Source of the DNA: 20CM-2-55-15 sp963738025
GTDB lineage: Bacteria > Acidobacteriota > Terriglobia > 20CM-2-55-15
DNA length: 64,000 nt
Reading direction: 5' to 3'
Assembly (NCBI GenBank): GCA_963738025.1
Contig: CAVTWA010000006.1
Coordinates: forward strand, 1 to 64,000
The notes beneath the pieces are model-generated. The model saw nothing but the letters and a program-made list of their open reading frames with translations, ran no database searches and had not been told where the DNA came from. Positions 32,387 through 41,034 of this stretch are shown piece after piece (within the stretch, counting starts at the first letter, position 1; each line of letters opens with the position of its first letter). Position numbers and translations under genes: made by a program.

Positions 32387-34693
32387 ATGAAGATTCTCGA
32401 TCGCTACATCTTTAAAGAGATTCTCTTCCCGTTTTTGATTGCGCTTGTGGCGCTGACGTTTGTCGCCTTTCTCGCCTTCTCGCGCGAGATCGGCTGGCTC
32501 CTGGAATTAATTGTCCGTCAGTCCGCCACGACTTCAGAAATCTGGGCCCTCTCGGCCGTCATATTACCCAATGTCTTAACTTTTACCATCCCGATGGCAG
32601 TGTTGGTAGGCATTTTGACGGGATTCGGCAGAATGTCATCGGACAGCGAAGCCATCGCGTTCCGCGCCTCCGGCATTCCGATGATCCGCGTGTTAGGTCC
32701 GGTACTGACTCTAGGACTGCTCACGTTCGCGGCAAACCTTGCAACGACGATCTGGATTGCACCGCAAACCGCAGCCCGATTGAGAGACCTGCGCTACGAA
32801 ATCATCGCGAAACAGGTATCGCTCGAAGTCAAACCGAGAGTGTTCAACGAAACCATCCGTAACCGGGTTCTGTACATACAAAACAACGCTCGCGAGGGTT
32901 TAAACTGGCAGGGCATTCTGCTCGCGGATATGACCAATCCGGATCAGACGGAGATTACATTTGCACGCTCCGGCACACTGACGCGAGACGAGGCGCAGCA
33001 TGCCTTCGTATTGACCCTTCTGAACGGAAGTCAGCACCAATTCTCACCCCGTTCACCGCTTCGCTATTCTCACGGCACATTCGAAACGACGACGCTCTCC
33101 CTGCCAATGCCGGAAGCGCCGCCCAAAGACAAACAGACGATCACTGAAACGGCGACGCGGACGCTCTGGAACAATATGCGAAGCGGGAACGCGACGCACG
33201 AGGAACGGGTTGAATTCCATCGCCGGTTCGCGCTGCCGTTCGCATGTCTGGTATTCAGTCTGGCCGGTTTGCCGCTCGGAGTATCGACGACCCGGGGCAG
33301 CAAGTCGATGGGACTGGTTCTCAGCCTGATCCTGATGCTGGTCTACTATCTGGCGTTTATCGGCGGCACCCGCATCGCGGATAACGCTCAGTTCTCGCCG
33401 TTCCTGGGAGCCTGGCTTCCGAACATCGCGTTTGCCGCCATCGGCATCATATTGCTGGCACGATCCGACCGTGAGTACGAAAACGTCGTCTTGAGCCACC
33501 TATCTCAGTTGATGCACTGGTTTTCCGACCGCCGCACGGACGCGCGGGCAGCCCGCCAGCGGGTCACGCGGTGGACACATTCGCTGACGCACCATCCGAA
33601 GTTTTTCCGGCTCCTGGACATCTATGTTCTTCGTGGTTTCTGGTTCTTCTTTGTTCTGGTGCTGACTGTTTTCGTAGCACTTTTCGTTCTGGTCACACTA
33701 TTTGAGCTGTTGCCGGATATCGTGAAGAACCGTGTCGACACTTCGACTGTTGCAACCTACTTCATGTATCTGCTGCCGCAGATTCTCTACTACGTGATTC
33801 CGTTGACCGTGCTGCTGGCGATTTTGATCACTCTGGGATCTCTCACCAAAAGCAATGAGACGCTGGCGGTCAAAGCGGGAGCCGTCAGTCTGTATCGCCT
33901 GGCGGCGCCGCTGTGGATCATGGGCCTCGTCCTGTCGGTCGGGATCTATTTTCTGCAGGATTTCATGCTTCCCTACGCCAATCAGCGGCAGGACGAATAC
34001 CGCAATGTAATCAAGGGACGCGCACCGCAAACCTATCGGGATCCGCAGCGAAAATGGATGGCCGGCTCCGACGGCCGCATCTATCACTACAATTATTTCG
34101 ACCCCAGCGAAAACCTGTTCGGCGGAATCTCGATCTTAAGCTTCAAACCCGAGACGTTCGAAGTGAGCGAATGGATTTTCGCCAGCCGGGCGGCATGGCA
34201 GGGATCATCGTGGAAACTGGAGGATGGCTGGGTCCGCACGCTGGGGCCGGAGGGTGCGGTGGACTACCGGCCTTTCAATGCCGTCAATGTCAGCGAACTC
34301 GATCCTCCGGACTATTTCAAAAAAGAGGTTCGCACCGATGCACAAACGGCTCAGATGACCTATTCGGAATTGAGCCGGTATGTGAGCGATCTCAGGCAGG
34401 GCGGGTTCGACGTCAGCAGCCTGATGGTCGATTTGTACCGGAAAATGTCATTCCCGATGGTTTCTTTCATTATGGCCATCATCGGAATTCCCTTCTCCTT
34501 TACCACCGGAAAGAAGGGGGCCTTTTATGGAATTGGGCTCTGCCTCGCAGTTGGAATCTTCTATTGGTCTACGTTTGAGCTGTTCGACAAACTCGGAGGC
34601 ATCAACCGCCTCTCGCCATTTATTGCCGCGTGGTTTCCGAATCTGATCTTCGGCTTTGGCGGCGTCTGGATGATGCTGCGGGTCAAAACCTGA
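32387..34693 (+). CDS. lptFG: Fused LptF-LptG lipopolysaccharide export permease
   Basis: One 768-residue protein carries two complete YjgP/YjgQ-type permeases that are separate genes in most Gram-negative bacteria. The first half opens KILDRYIFKEILFPFLIALV and has its periplasmic jellyroll at about 125-260 and closing helices near 275-360. After a charged linker (about 375-410) the second starts LLDIYVLRGFWFFFVLVLTV and ends WFPNLIFGFGGVWMMLRVK. With cytoplasmic LptB it would extract LPS from the inner membrane and pass it to LptC/A. No lptB, lptC or lptA is in this window. ATG 32387 is preferred over TTG 32369, because the protein family starts at MKILDRY. Confidence 0.92.
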   Translation: MKILDRYIFKEILFPFLIALVALTFVAFLAFSREIGWLLELIVRQSATTSEIWALSAVILPNVLTFTIPMAVLVGILTGFGRMSSDSEAIAFRASGIPMIRVLGPVLTLGLLTFAANLATTIWIAPQTAARLRDLRYEIIAKQVSLEVKPRVFNETIRNRVLYIQNNAREGLNWQGILLADMTNPDQTEITFARSGTLTRDEAQHAFVLTLLNGSQHQFSPRSPLRYSHGTFETTTLSLPMPEAPPKDKQTITETATRTLWNNMRSGNATHEERVEFHRRFALPFACLVFSLAGLPLGVSTTRGSKSMGLVLSLILMLVYYLAFIGGTRIADNAQFSPFLGAWLPNIAFAAIGIILLARSDREYENVVLSHLSQLMHWFSDRRTDARAARQRVTRWTHSLTHHPKFFRLLDIYVLRGFWFFFVLVLTVFVALFVLVTLFELLPDIVKNRVDTSTVATYFMYLLPQILYYVIPLTVLLAILITLGSLTKSNETLAVKAGAVSLYRLAAPLWIMGLVLSVGIYFLQDFMLPYANQRQDEYRNVIKGRAPQTYRDPQRKWMAGSDGRIYHYNYFDPSENLFGGISILSFKPETFEVSEWIFASRAAWQGSSWKLEDGWVRTLGPEGAVDYRPFNAVNVSELDPPDYFKKEVRTDAQTAQMTYSELSRYVSDLRQGGFDVSSLMVDLYRKMSFPMVSFIMAIIGIPFSFTTGKKGAFYGIGLCLAVGIFYWSTFELFDKLGGINRLSPFIAAWFPNLIFGFGGVWMMLRVKT

Positions 34694-34810
34694 TGGATAC
34701 ACTTCTATCTTTTCAGATAGCCTGAAACCGATCAAATCAGCCACGGATTTAACGAATTCAACGAATTGAATACGATGAATCGTGGCATGTCAGCTGCATA
34801 GAAGCGCGGC

Positions 34811-35530
34811 ATGCTGACACAAAGAGCAATTTACGAGTTCGATGACTTCCGCGTAGACACGGGCCAGTTCCTCTTGAACCGGCGGGGTGTCCCTTCGCCA
34901 TTGACCCCTACGGTCTTTCGAATTCTGCTTCTTCTGCTGGAGCACGCCGGCAAGGTTGTAACTAAGGAACAACTGGTCCAGCACGTCTGGCCTGACAGCT
35001 TCGTCGAAGAAGGGAATTTGAACCGGAATATATCAACCCTTCGAAAGGCGCTGGGAGAAAAACCCAGCGACCATCGATTTATCGAGACGGTCCCGAAGAC
35101 AGGTTACCGTTTCAGTGCCCCGGTTCGCGCCATCGCTTACCGGGCGCCGGCCCCGGCTGCACCAAACGACATCTTTTTGCAGGATGTGGCTCATATCATT
35201 CGCTTGAAACTCGACCGGCTGGACGAGACGCGCAAACAACTGCTCGTTACCGCCAGCGTGCAGGGCCGCGAATTCGACTCGGCCGTGCTGGCCGCGTCAA
35301 TGCTCATGAGTCCGCAAGATGTAGAAGAAACCTTGCGGGAACTCTCGGAAATCCACGGCTTGATTGATGCCACAGGGGAAAAGCAACTGCCGGATGGCAA
35401 GTTCACAGTGCGGTACCGGTTTGTGTATGCATTTTGCCAGGAAGCTTGTTATGCCTCGCTGGCTCCCATCCGGATGGGTTTGCGGAATGCCTCCCTGGCA
35501 GATGCGTTTCTCGCTTATTACGGTAATTGA
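34811..35530 (+). CDS. Winged-helix (OmpR/CadC type) regulator fused to an AAA-regulator C-terminal fragment
   Basis: 239 residues. Positions 5-105 are a Trans_reg_C winged helix (YEFDDFRVDTGQFLLNRRG; PLTPTVFRILLLLLEHAG; VEEGNLNRNISTLRKALGE; TVPKTGYRFSAPV), the DNA-binding domain common in acidobacterial regulators. Residues 125-239 (ARKQ-like KQLLVTASVQGREFDSAVLA, LPDGKFTVRYRFVYAFCQEA, CYASLAP) resemble the region just after the AAA module in large ATPase regulators with TPR tails. The ATPase core itself, with its Walker motifs, is absent. It is thus either an internal-deletion product or a compact regulator. No membrane helix follows, unlike CadC or ToxR. Confidence 0.82.
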   Translation: MLTQRAIYEFDDFRVDTGQFLLNRRGVPSPLTPTVFRILLLLLEHAGKVVTKEQLVQHVWPDSFVEEGNLNRNISTLRKALGEKPSDHRFIETVPKTGYRFSAPVRAIAYRAPAPAAPNDIFLQDVAHIIRLKLDRLDETRKQLLVTASVQGREFDSAVLAASMLMSPQDVEETLRELSEIHGLIDATGEKQLPDGKFTVRYRFVYAFCQEACYASLAPIRMGLRNASLADAFLAYYGN

Positions 35531-35617
35531 TCAGCCACAAAAAAGCTTAGCGCGGCTACGACGTAACCAAACAGCGGAAGGACGTGTGCGTGGTGCCCAA
35601 ATGTTTTGATGTGAATG

Positions 35618-35890
35618 TGAGGGAGTCCAATCCCCGCCTAAGTTAGGCGGGGTGCCGCGCTGCGGCGGGGCGGTCTGTTCAACGTCCGCGCGAAGCGCGC
35701 TCCTTATAAACATTCGCGTAGCGCACCGATAGGAAAAAGGAGCGCTTCGCGGAAATCCATTCGGAGCGCGCTGCGCGCGAACTTTGAACAGATATTTCAG
35801 GCTTCGCCCTACCGGGCTCGCGCTCCGCGCCGCCCCACCTTCGCTGCGCGAAGGATCCCCGCCTAACTTAGGCGGGGACTTCCCCGATTT
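35618..35890. repeat. Composite dispersed repeat, copy 3 (long form)
   Basis: Two GC-rich palindromes of the family (35630 and 35857) bracket an insert rich in CGCGAAGCGC-type inverted segments, including GGGGCGGTCTGTTCAA (35668) and TTTGAACAGA (35781). It lies between the winged-helix gene and metK. Confidence 0.8.
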
Positions 35891-35992
35891 TTATGTCGTG
35901 ACGAAAAATCAACTCGGACAAACAGGAAAGGGTTCGTCGTTCTCTTCCAAAAAACTGGTTAAAAAAAACTAAAACTTACAGCCTTGTTACAC

Positions 35993-36029
35993 AAAAGGCA
36001 CAAAACGGATGATCCGTTTTGTGCCTTTT
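35993..36029. terminator. Bidirectional intrinsic terminator after metK
   Basis: AAAAGGCACAAAACGGAT pairs perfectly with 36012-36029 (18 bp), and T-runs flank both sides. It lies 25 bp beyond the metK stop and can also stop transcription coming from the left. Confidence 0.75.
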
Positions 36030-36053
36030 TGTGCTTTTGTGGCTGATCTCTTC

Positions 36054-37202
36054 TTACAGTCCAGCCTGCGATTTCAGCTTGGCTGCTTTGTCCGTTTTTT
36101 CCCAGGTGAACTCAGGTTCATTTCGGCCAAAGTGACCATAGCTGGCAGTCTTGCGGTAAATCGGCCGGCGCAGATCAAGTGATTCGATGATGCCGCGCGG
36201 CGTGAGCTGGAAGTTTTCACGAATGAGCTCGGAGATCTTGTCCTGCTCGATCTTGCCGGTGCCGAACGTGTCAACGCTCACCGACACGGGGTCGGCGACG
36301 CCGATGGCATAGGCCAGCTGGATTTCTGCACGGTCGGCAAGCCCCGCCGCGACGACGTTCTTCGCGATGTATCGCGCCATATAGCAGGCCGAACGGTCCA
36401 CCTTCGTCGGATCTTTCCCCGAAAACGCGCCGCCGCCATGCCGCCCCATGCCGCCATAGGTATCGACGATGATCTTACGACCGGTCAGACCGCAATCGCC
36501 TTGAGGCCCGCCGACCACGAATCGTCCAGTCGGATTGATATGGTATTTCGTTTTGGAATCCAGAAGCGCCACCGGGAGTGTCGGCTTGATGATGTGTTCG
36601 AGGATCTCTTCGCGAATCTGGGCATTTGATGCACCGGGGTCGTGCTGGGTGGAAATGACGACGGTATCGATGCGAACAGGTACGTCGCCGTCATATTCGA
36701 CCGAAACCTGCGATTTGCCATCCGGCCGCAAGAACCCGGGCACTCCCGCGCGCCGGGCGTCGGCGAGGCGTTGGGTGAGTTTGTGTGCCAGCAGGATCGG
36801 CAGTGGCATGAGTTCGGGACTTTCGTTCGTAGCGTAACCGAACATAAGGCCCTGATCGCCGGCGCCGCCGGTGTCAACGCCCATGGCGATATCCGGTGAC
36901 TGCGTGTCCACCGAAGACATAACGGCGCATGTCTTGAAGTCAAATCCGAAAGCGGCGTCTGTATAACCAATGCTCTCAACTGTCTTCCGAACTATGGATG
37001 CATAGTCGATCACAGACTTCGTCGTGATTTCGCCGGCCACGAGAGCAAGCCCTGTCGTGACGAGCGTTTCGCATGCGACACGTCCCATCGGGTCGTGGCT
37101 CATGACATAATCGAGAATCGAATCGGAAATCTGATCGGCAACCTTGTCCGGATGGCCTTCGGTTACGGATTCCGACGTAAATAAGTGTCGGCCTTTAATC
37201 AC
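36054..37202 (-). CDS. metK: S-adenosylmethionine synthetase
   Basis: Makes S-adenosylmethionine from methionine and ATP. 382 residues, family-typical. Motifs: FTSESVTEGHPDKVADQISD (methionine and ATP binding His), the hexapeptide GAGDQG in DTGGAGDQGLMFGYATNESP, and the glycine loop GGGAFSGKDPTKVDRSACY. The start is GTG 37202, seven bases after CAGGAGGAAG, a strong ribosome site. The 108-bp leader between it and xerD is GC-rich and can fold, discussed as a possible riboswitch relative. An efficient terminator follows. Being single-copy and essential in most bacteria, it marks this part as core chromosome. Confidence 0.97.
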   Translation of the reverse strand: MIKGRHLFTSESVTEGHPDKVADQISDSILDYVMSHDPMGRVACETLVTTGLALVAGEITTKSVIDYASIVRKTVESIGYTDAAFGFDFKTCAVMSSVDTQSPDIAMGVDTGGAGDQGLMFGYATNESPELMPLPILLAHKLTQRLADARRAGVPGFLRPDGKSQVSVEYDGDVPVRIDTVVISTQHDPGASNAQIREEILEHIIKPTLPVALLDSKTKYHINPTGRFVVGGPQGDCGLTGRKIIVDTYGGMGRHGGGAFSGKDPTKVDRSACYMARYIAKNVVAAGLADRAEIQLAYAIGVADPVSVSVDTFGTGKIEQDKISELIRENFQLTPRGIIESLDLRRPIYRKTASYGHFGRNEPEFTWEKTDKAAKLKSQAGL

Positions 37203-37310
37203 TGCCCTTCCTCCTGTTTACCTGATGGCTGCGCCCTGTCGGCGCTTGCGTCCCGGCTTTTCACGTTTTTTGACGGATTGCCCTGAACGCAGCGGAGAAT
37301 CATACCCTAA

Positions 37311-38183
37311 TCATGCGCGCGGATGATAGCTTTTGTAGATCTCTTTCAGCCGCTCCCGCATGACGTGTGTATAGATTTCCGTAGTCGAAATATTGGAATG
37401 ACCGAGCATGGTCTGGACGGCGCGCAGATCGGCCCCTCTCTCCAGCAGATGCGTTGCAAAAGAATGTCTTAGCACGTGAGGCGTCAAGCGTTTCTTGATC
37501 TTTGCCTGGAGCCCATACCCTTTCAGGATCTTCCAGAAACCCATCCGCGACAGCTTCCCACCACGTTGGTTCAGGAAGACATAATTCGTCGGCTTCTTCA
37601 CCCGGCGAACCGGCAGATACGCCGCGACGGCGTCAGCGGCGGATTCGCCTAAGGGCACGATCCGCTCTTTGCTGCCCTTTCCCATACACCGCACGAACCC
37701 GACCTGCAGGTCGATTCCGTCAAGCCGGAGCCCGATCAGCTCCGATACGCGTAATCCGGTGGCGTACAAGACTTCGAGCAGCGCCCGATCCCTCAGTCCC
37801 CGGGGTGTGCCGATGTCCGGGGCGGCAAGAAGCCGGTCCACCTCTTCGAGGACCAGCACGTTGGGCAACGGTTTCCACCATCGAGGCTGCTCGATGTTCG
37901 CAGTAGGGTTGTCTTCTCTGGCGCGCTCCAGAATCAGAAATCGGTGCACCCCCCGCACACCGGCAAACGCCCGCGCTGCCGATCGCGGCTTCAGCTTGCG
38001 GTTGTAGAGGAATCGCAGGAACGTGGAGACGTCTACGGGCTGCGCCTCAACGACGGAGACCTTTGCAAGATGCTGGGTGTACATCGCGAGGTCATGCTTG
38101 TACGAAGCCAGCGTGTTGTCGGAAAGTCCCTTCTCAATCCGCAGGTATTGCAGAAAGCGATGGACCCATTCTTCGTTCGTCAT
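37311..38183 (-). CDS. xerD: Tyrosine recombinase XerD
   Basis: Site-specific recombinase resolving chromosome dimers at dif with XerC. 290 residues from ATG 38183. The N-terminal SAM-like DNA-binding domain begins EEWVHRFLQYLRIEKGLSDN. The catalytic set is complete: Arg in YATGLRVSELIGLR, Lys in CMGKGSKERIVPL, HxxR in LTPHVLRHSFATHLLERG, His in LGHSNISTTEIYTHV, and the nucleophile Tyr in IYTHV. Longer starts (38207, 38249) would place part of a dispersed repeat inside the protein, and the family normally starts at the EEW-like block, so the short form is chosen. No XerC partner lies in the window. An integron or phage integrase is less likely, given its core-gene surroundings. Confidence 0.92.
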   Translation of the reverse strand: MTNEEWVHRFLQYLRIEKGLSDNTLASYKHDLAMYTQHLAKVSVVEAQPVDVSTFLRFLYNRKLKPRSAARAFAGVRGVHRFLILERAREDNPTANIEQPRWWKPLPNVLVLEEVDRLLAAPDIGTPRGLRDRALLEVLYATGLRVSELIGLRLDGIDLQVGFVRCMGKGSKERIVPLGESAADAVAAYLPVRRVKKPTNYVFLNQRGGKLSRMGFWKILKGYGLQAKIKKRLTPHVLRHSFATHLLERGADLRAVQTMLGHSNISTTEIYTHVMRERLKEIYKSYHPRA

Positions 38184-38189
38184 ATGCTC

Positions 38190-38350
38190 CGATGCAGGCG
38201 CGGTCATCGACCAGAGCTGTCCAAAATAAGGACCATGTAGCGTGAGCACAGTCCCCGCCTAACTTAGGCGGGGACTGTTCACACCGCTCATCTTTACATG
38301 GCATCCACTACATTTAAACCTTTACAAGCCGCCGCTCTGCGGTTCCCGTC
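38190..38350. repeat. Composite dispersed repeat, copy 4
   Basis: Starts with a variant of the end block (CGGTCATCGACCAGAGCTGT at 38201), then the GC-rich palindrome (38251), then TTTACATGGCATCCACTACA (38292) and CCCGTCCAATAT at the far end. Its first end touches the xerD 5' end. Confidence 0.8.
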
Positions 38351-38360
38351 CAATATCACT

Positions 38361-39932
38361 TCAGCCCGCGTTGACCTCAGTCGATTTCGCGCGACCCACC
38401 AGCCGTAACTCGGTCACCTCACGTGCACGCAGCAAGGTTGCCGCAGCAAAGTACGTCCCCGTTCCCGCTCCAATCGTCATTGCCAGGGCCGCAATCTTCT
38501 GGCTCAACCCTCCTGAATAAAGTCCGGGCCAGTGAATCATCACGTACGCAACAAGGCCGAGCGCAGCCGACGCCACCGCAAATCTGGCAATCGATCGAAC
38601 GATTTCGCCGATGCCAAATGCCCCGTATCTGCGACAGAAGATCACGAGCAAGGCGACCGAATTGAACAAGGCAGAGAGCGAGGTGGCCAGCGCGGGGCCA
38701 CCATTCTGCAATGGCCGGATGAAGAGAAAATTCAGACCGATATTCAGGAACATGGCAATGAACGCGATCTTCACGGGAGTCCGGGTGTCCTGCAGGGCAT
38801 AGAAAGCCGGTACGATCACCTTTACCATGGCAAACGCGGACAGCCCGATCGCGAAAAATGGCAGAGCCCAGGCCGTGAGCGCCGTCGAAGCGGCATCGAA
38901 CTCACCGTGCTGAAACAAAACCTCGATGATTTCGCGCCGCAGCAGAACCAGTCCTACGGTTGCGGGAATTGTAATGAAAAGGATGAGCCTGGTCGCGAAA
39001 TTCAAAGTCGTCTTCAGTTCTGTCATTTGCCGCAAGGCAGCCTGCCGCGACAGGAGCGGCAGAATGACGGTCGAAATGGCGACGGCATATACACCCAGGA
39101 CCAGTTCCATCACCCGGTCGGCAATGTGAATCGCCGTTACACTCCCTTCGGCCAGATAAGAGGCGAATTGCGTGTCTACCAGAACATTGATCTGGACGAT
39201 CCCGACTCCGAAGATAACCGGAACGATCAACTTCCCGACGCGCTGCACTCCGGGATTATTGAAATCGATGTGGAAACGAATCTTCCAGCCGCTTTTCATC
39301 AATGCCGGAATTTGTATCGCGAGTTGCAGAATGCCTCCGGCAACAACGCCAACGGCCAGCGTCCGCGTCACATCCCCGAAGAGCCCGCCCAGAAAAGAGA
39401 ACGTGATCATGGTGAGGTTCAGAACGACCGGAGCGAACGCCGGCGCGCCGAACCGATGAAAACTGTTGAGAACTCCCATCGACAGGGCGGACAGGCTGAT
39501 CAGGAAGATATAGGGGAACATGATCCGGTTCAGAGCCGCCGTCAGTTCCAGCTTTCCCGGAGTCGCGCCAAAACCGGAGGCAAAGAGTCTAACGATCTGC
39601 GGCGAAAGGAGAATGCCTGCAATCGTAATGGCGGTCAGCAGAATCGTAATGGCCGTCAACATCGTGTTGGCGAACTCCCAGCCCTCCTCCTCTTTCCCTT
39701 CGGCGATATACCGGGTGAACACGGGAATAAAAGCCGCGCTGACGGCGCCCTCGCCCACAAGACGGCGGAGGAGATTGGGAATCCGGTACGCGGTGGTGTA
39801 CGCATCCGCCGCAGTTCCGGCGCCCAGCAGGAAAGCAATGCGAGAATCCCGGATATATCCAAAGGTTCGGCTGACAATGGTGAGGGCGCTGATGAGTGAA
39901 GCAGACTTCAGAAGGTGCCGGTGTTCGCTCAT
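38361..39932 (-). CDS. murJ: Lipid II flippase MurJ (MviN)
   Basis: Integral membrane flippase that moves the peptidoglycan precursor lipid II across the inner membrane. 523 residues from ATG 39932, about 14 helices. The family opening is LKSASLISALTIVSRTFGYI then RDSRIAFLLGAGTAADAYTT, with AYRIPNLLRRLVGEGAVSAAFIPVF directly after. Conserved charged residues in those loops are present. An ATG at 39953 is also possible; longer versions would run into the divergent lpxD gene. 51 bp separate the two starts, so the promoters overlap. Position next to lpxD fits an envelope-biogenesis locus. Confidence 0.94.
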   Translation of the reverse strand: MSEHRHLLKSASLISALTIVSRTFGYIRDSRIAFLLGAGTAADAYTTAYRIPNLLRRLVGEGAVSAAFIPVFTRYIAEGKEEEGWEFANTMLTAITILLTAITIAGILLSPQIVRLFASGFGATPGKLELTAALNRIMFPYIFLISLSALSMGVLNSFHRFGAPAFAPVVLNLTMITFSFLGGLFGDVTRTLAVGVVAGGILQLAIQIPALMKSGWKIRFHIDFNNPGVQRVGKLIVPVIFGVGIVQINVLVDTQFASYLAEGSVTAIHIADRVMELVLGVYAVAISTVILPLLSRQAALRQMTELKTTLNFATRLILFITIPATVGLVLLRREIIEVLFQHGEFDAASTALTAWALPFFAIGLSAFAMVKVIVPAFYALQDTRTPVKIAFIAMFLNIGLNFLFIRPLQNGGPALATSLSALFNSVALLVIFCRRYGAFGIGEIVRSIARFAVASAALGLVAYVMIHWPGLYSGGLSQKIAALAMTIGAGTGTYFAAATLLRAREVTELRLVGRAKSTEVNAG

Positions 39933-39983
39933 TAAGCGCGATAAGTGTACCATTACGGCCACGAGGCATAAGGAGGACTGCTC

Positions 39984-40982
39984 GTGCGATTGAGCGATGT
40001 AGCCGCCCGGCTGGACTGTGTTCTGAAGGGCGATGACGAAATTGAAATTCGCGGTGTGGTGGGAATCGATGAAGCGGAAGAAGGACAACTTACGTTTGTG
40101 TCCAATCCCAGATACGCGGCCAAAGCCCGCACGACTCAGGCAAGCGCCGTTATCGTTTCGCTCGATTTTCCGGAGATCGAACGACCCACCTTGCGCAGCA
40201 AAAACCCGTACCTGACGTTTGCACGGGCCGTCGAACTGTTCTATTCCGCTCCAATCCCGAGCCGGGGCATAGACCCCGCCGCCCGGATCGCGAAGTCGGC
40301 TCAGTTAGCTGAAGGCGCCTCGATCGGACCGTACGTTGTTATAGAAGATGACGTACAAATCGGTAAAAACTGCACCCTGCATCCTTTCGTTCATATTGGA
40401 CGGGGAGCCCGGATCGGCGATAACTTCAAAGCGTACTCACATGTATCGATTCGCGAATTCTGCCGGATCGGCAACGACGTCATTCTCCAGGATGGCGCCA
40501 AGATCGGAACAGACGGATTCGGCTATGCCAAGCAGGATGACGGTGCTTACTACAAGATCGTGCAGTCCGGCATCGTCGTTCTCGAAGACGATGTGGAAGT
40601 CGGAGCAAATGCAACGATCGATCGGGGAACCATCGGCGAAACCCGCATACGACGCGGGGCGAAAATCGACAATCTGGTACAGGTCGGGCACGCTTCCGAC
40701 GTCGGGGAAAATACACTGCTCTGCGCCCAGGTGGGATTAGCCGGCAGCTCGAAAATCGGGCGCAGCGTCATTCTCACCGGTCAGGTCGGCGTCGCCGGCC
40801 ACCTCGAAATCGGTGACCGCGTCATCGCAACCGCACAGACCGGTATTCCGAGTTCGATTGAGGCGGATAAGGTGGTCTCCGGTTATCCCGCCATCGACAA
40901 TAAGCTGTGGTTGAAGAGCTCGGCAGTGTTCAAGCGCCTGCCGGAGCTGTTGAAGCGAATCGATGCATTAGAGAAGAAATAA
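39984..40982 (+). CDS. lpxD: UDP-3-O-acylglucosamine N-acyltransferase
   Basis: Third enzyme of lipid A synthesis, adding the N-linked acyl chain. 332 residues. The N-terminal uridine-binding domain (about 1-95) begins RLSDVAARLDCVLKGDDEIE. A left-handed beta-helix of hexapeptide repeats follows, with HPFVHIGRGARIGDN, GTDGFGYA and the catalytic-His region KIDNLVQVGHASDVGENTLL, and a C-terminal helix (LPELLKRIDALEKK) closes it. GTG start with the strong ribosome site AAGGAGG nine bases ahead. It is not followed by fabZ or lpxA, unlike in proteobacteria; a large nested repeat follows instead. Together with lptFG it shows that the cell makes LPS. Confidence 0.95.
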   Translation: MRLSDVAARLDCVLKGDDEIEIRGVVGIDEAEEGQLTFVSNPRYAAKARTTQASAVIVSLDFPEIERPTLRSKNPYLTFARAVELFYSAPIPSRGIDPAARIAKSAQLAEGASIGPYVVIEDDVQIGKNCTLHPFVHIGRGARIGDNFKAYSHVSIREFCRIGNDVILQDGAKIGTDGFGYAKQDDGAYYKIVQSGIVVLEDDVEVGANATIDRGTIGETRIRRGAKIDNLVQVGHASDVGENTLLCAQVGLAGSSKIGRSVILTGQVGVAGHLEIGDRVIATAQTGIPSSIEADKVVSGYPAIDNKLWLKSSAVFKRLPELLKRIDALEKK

Positions 40983-41034
40983 GCCACATGGCGCGTCTAC
41001 GCCGCAACACCACGGACGCAGCCGAAGTTCGTCA

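Noticed and set aside
38532..39899. 455-codon open frame on the plus strand
   Set aside because: Antisense to murJ; rich in Arg, Gln and Gly as expected for a complement of membrane-protein codons.
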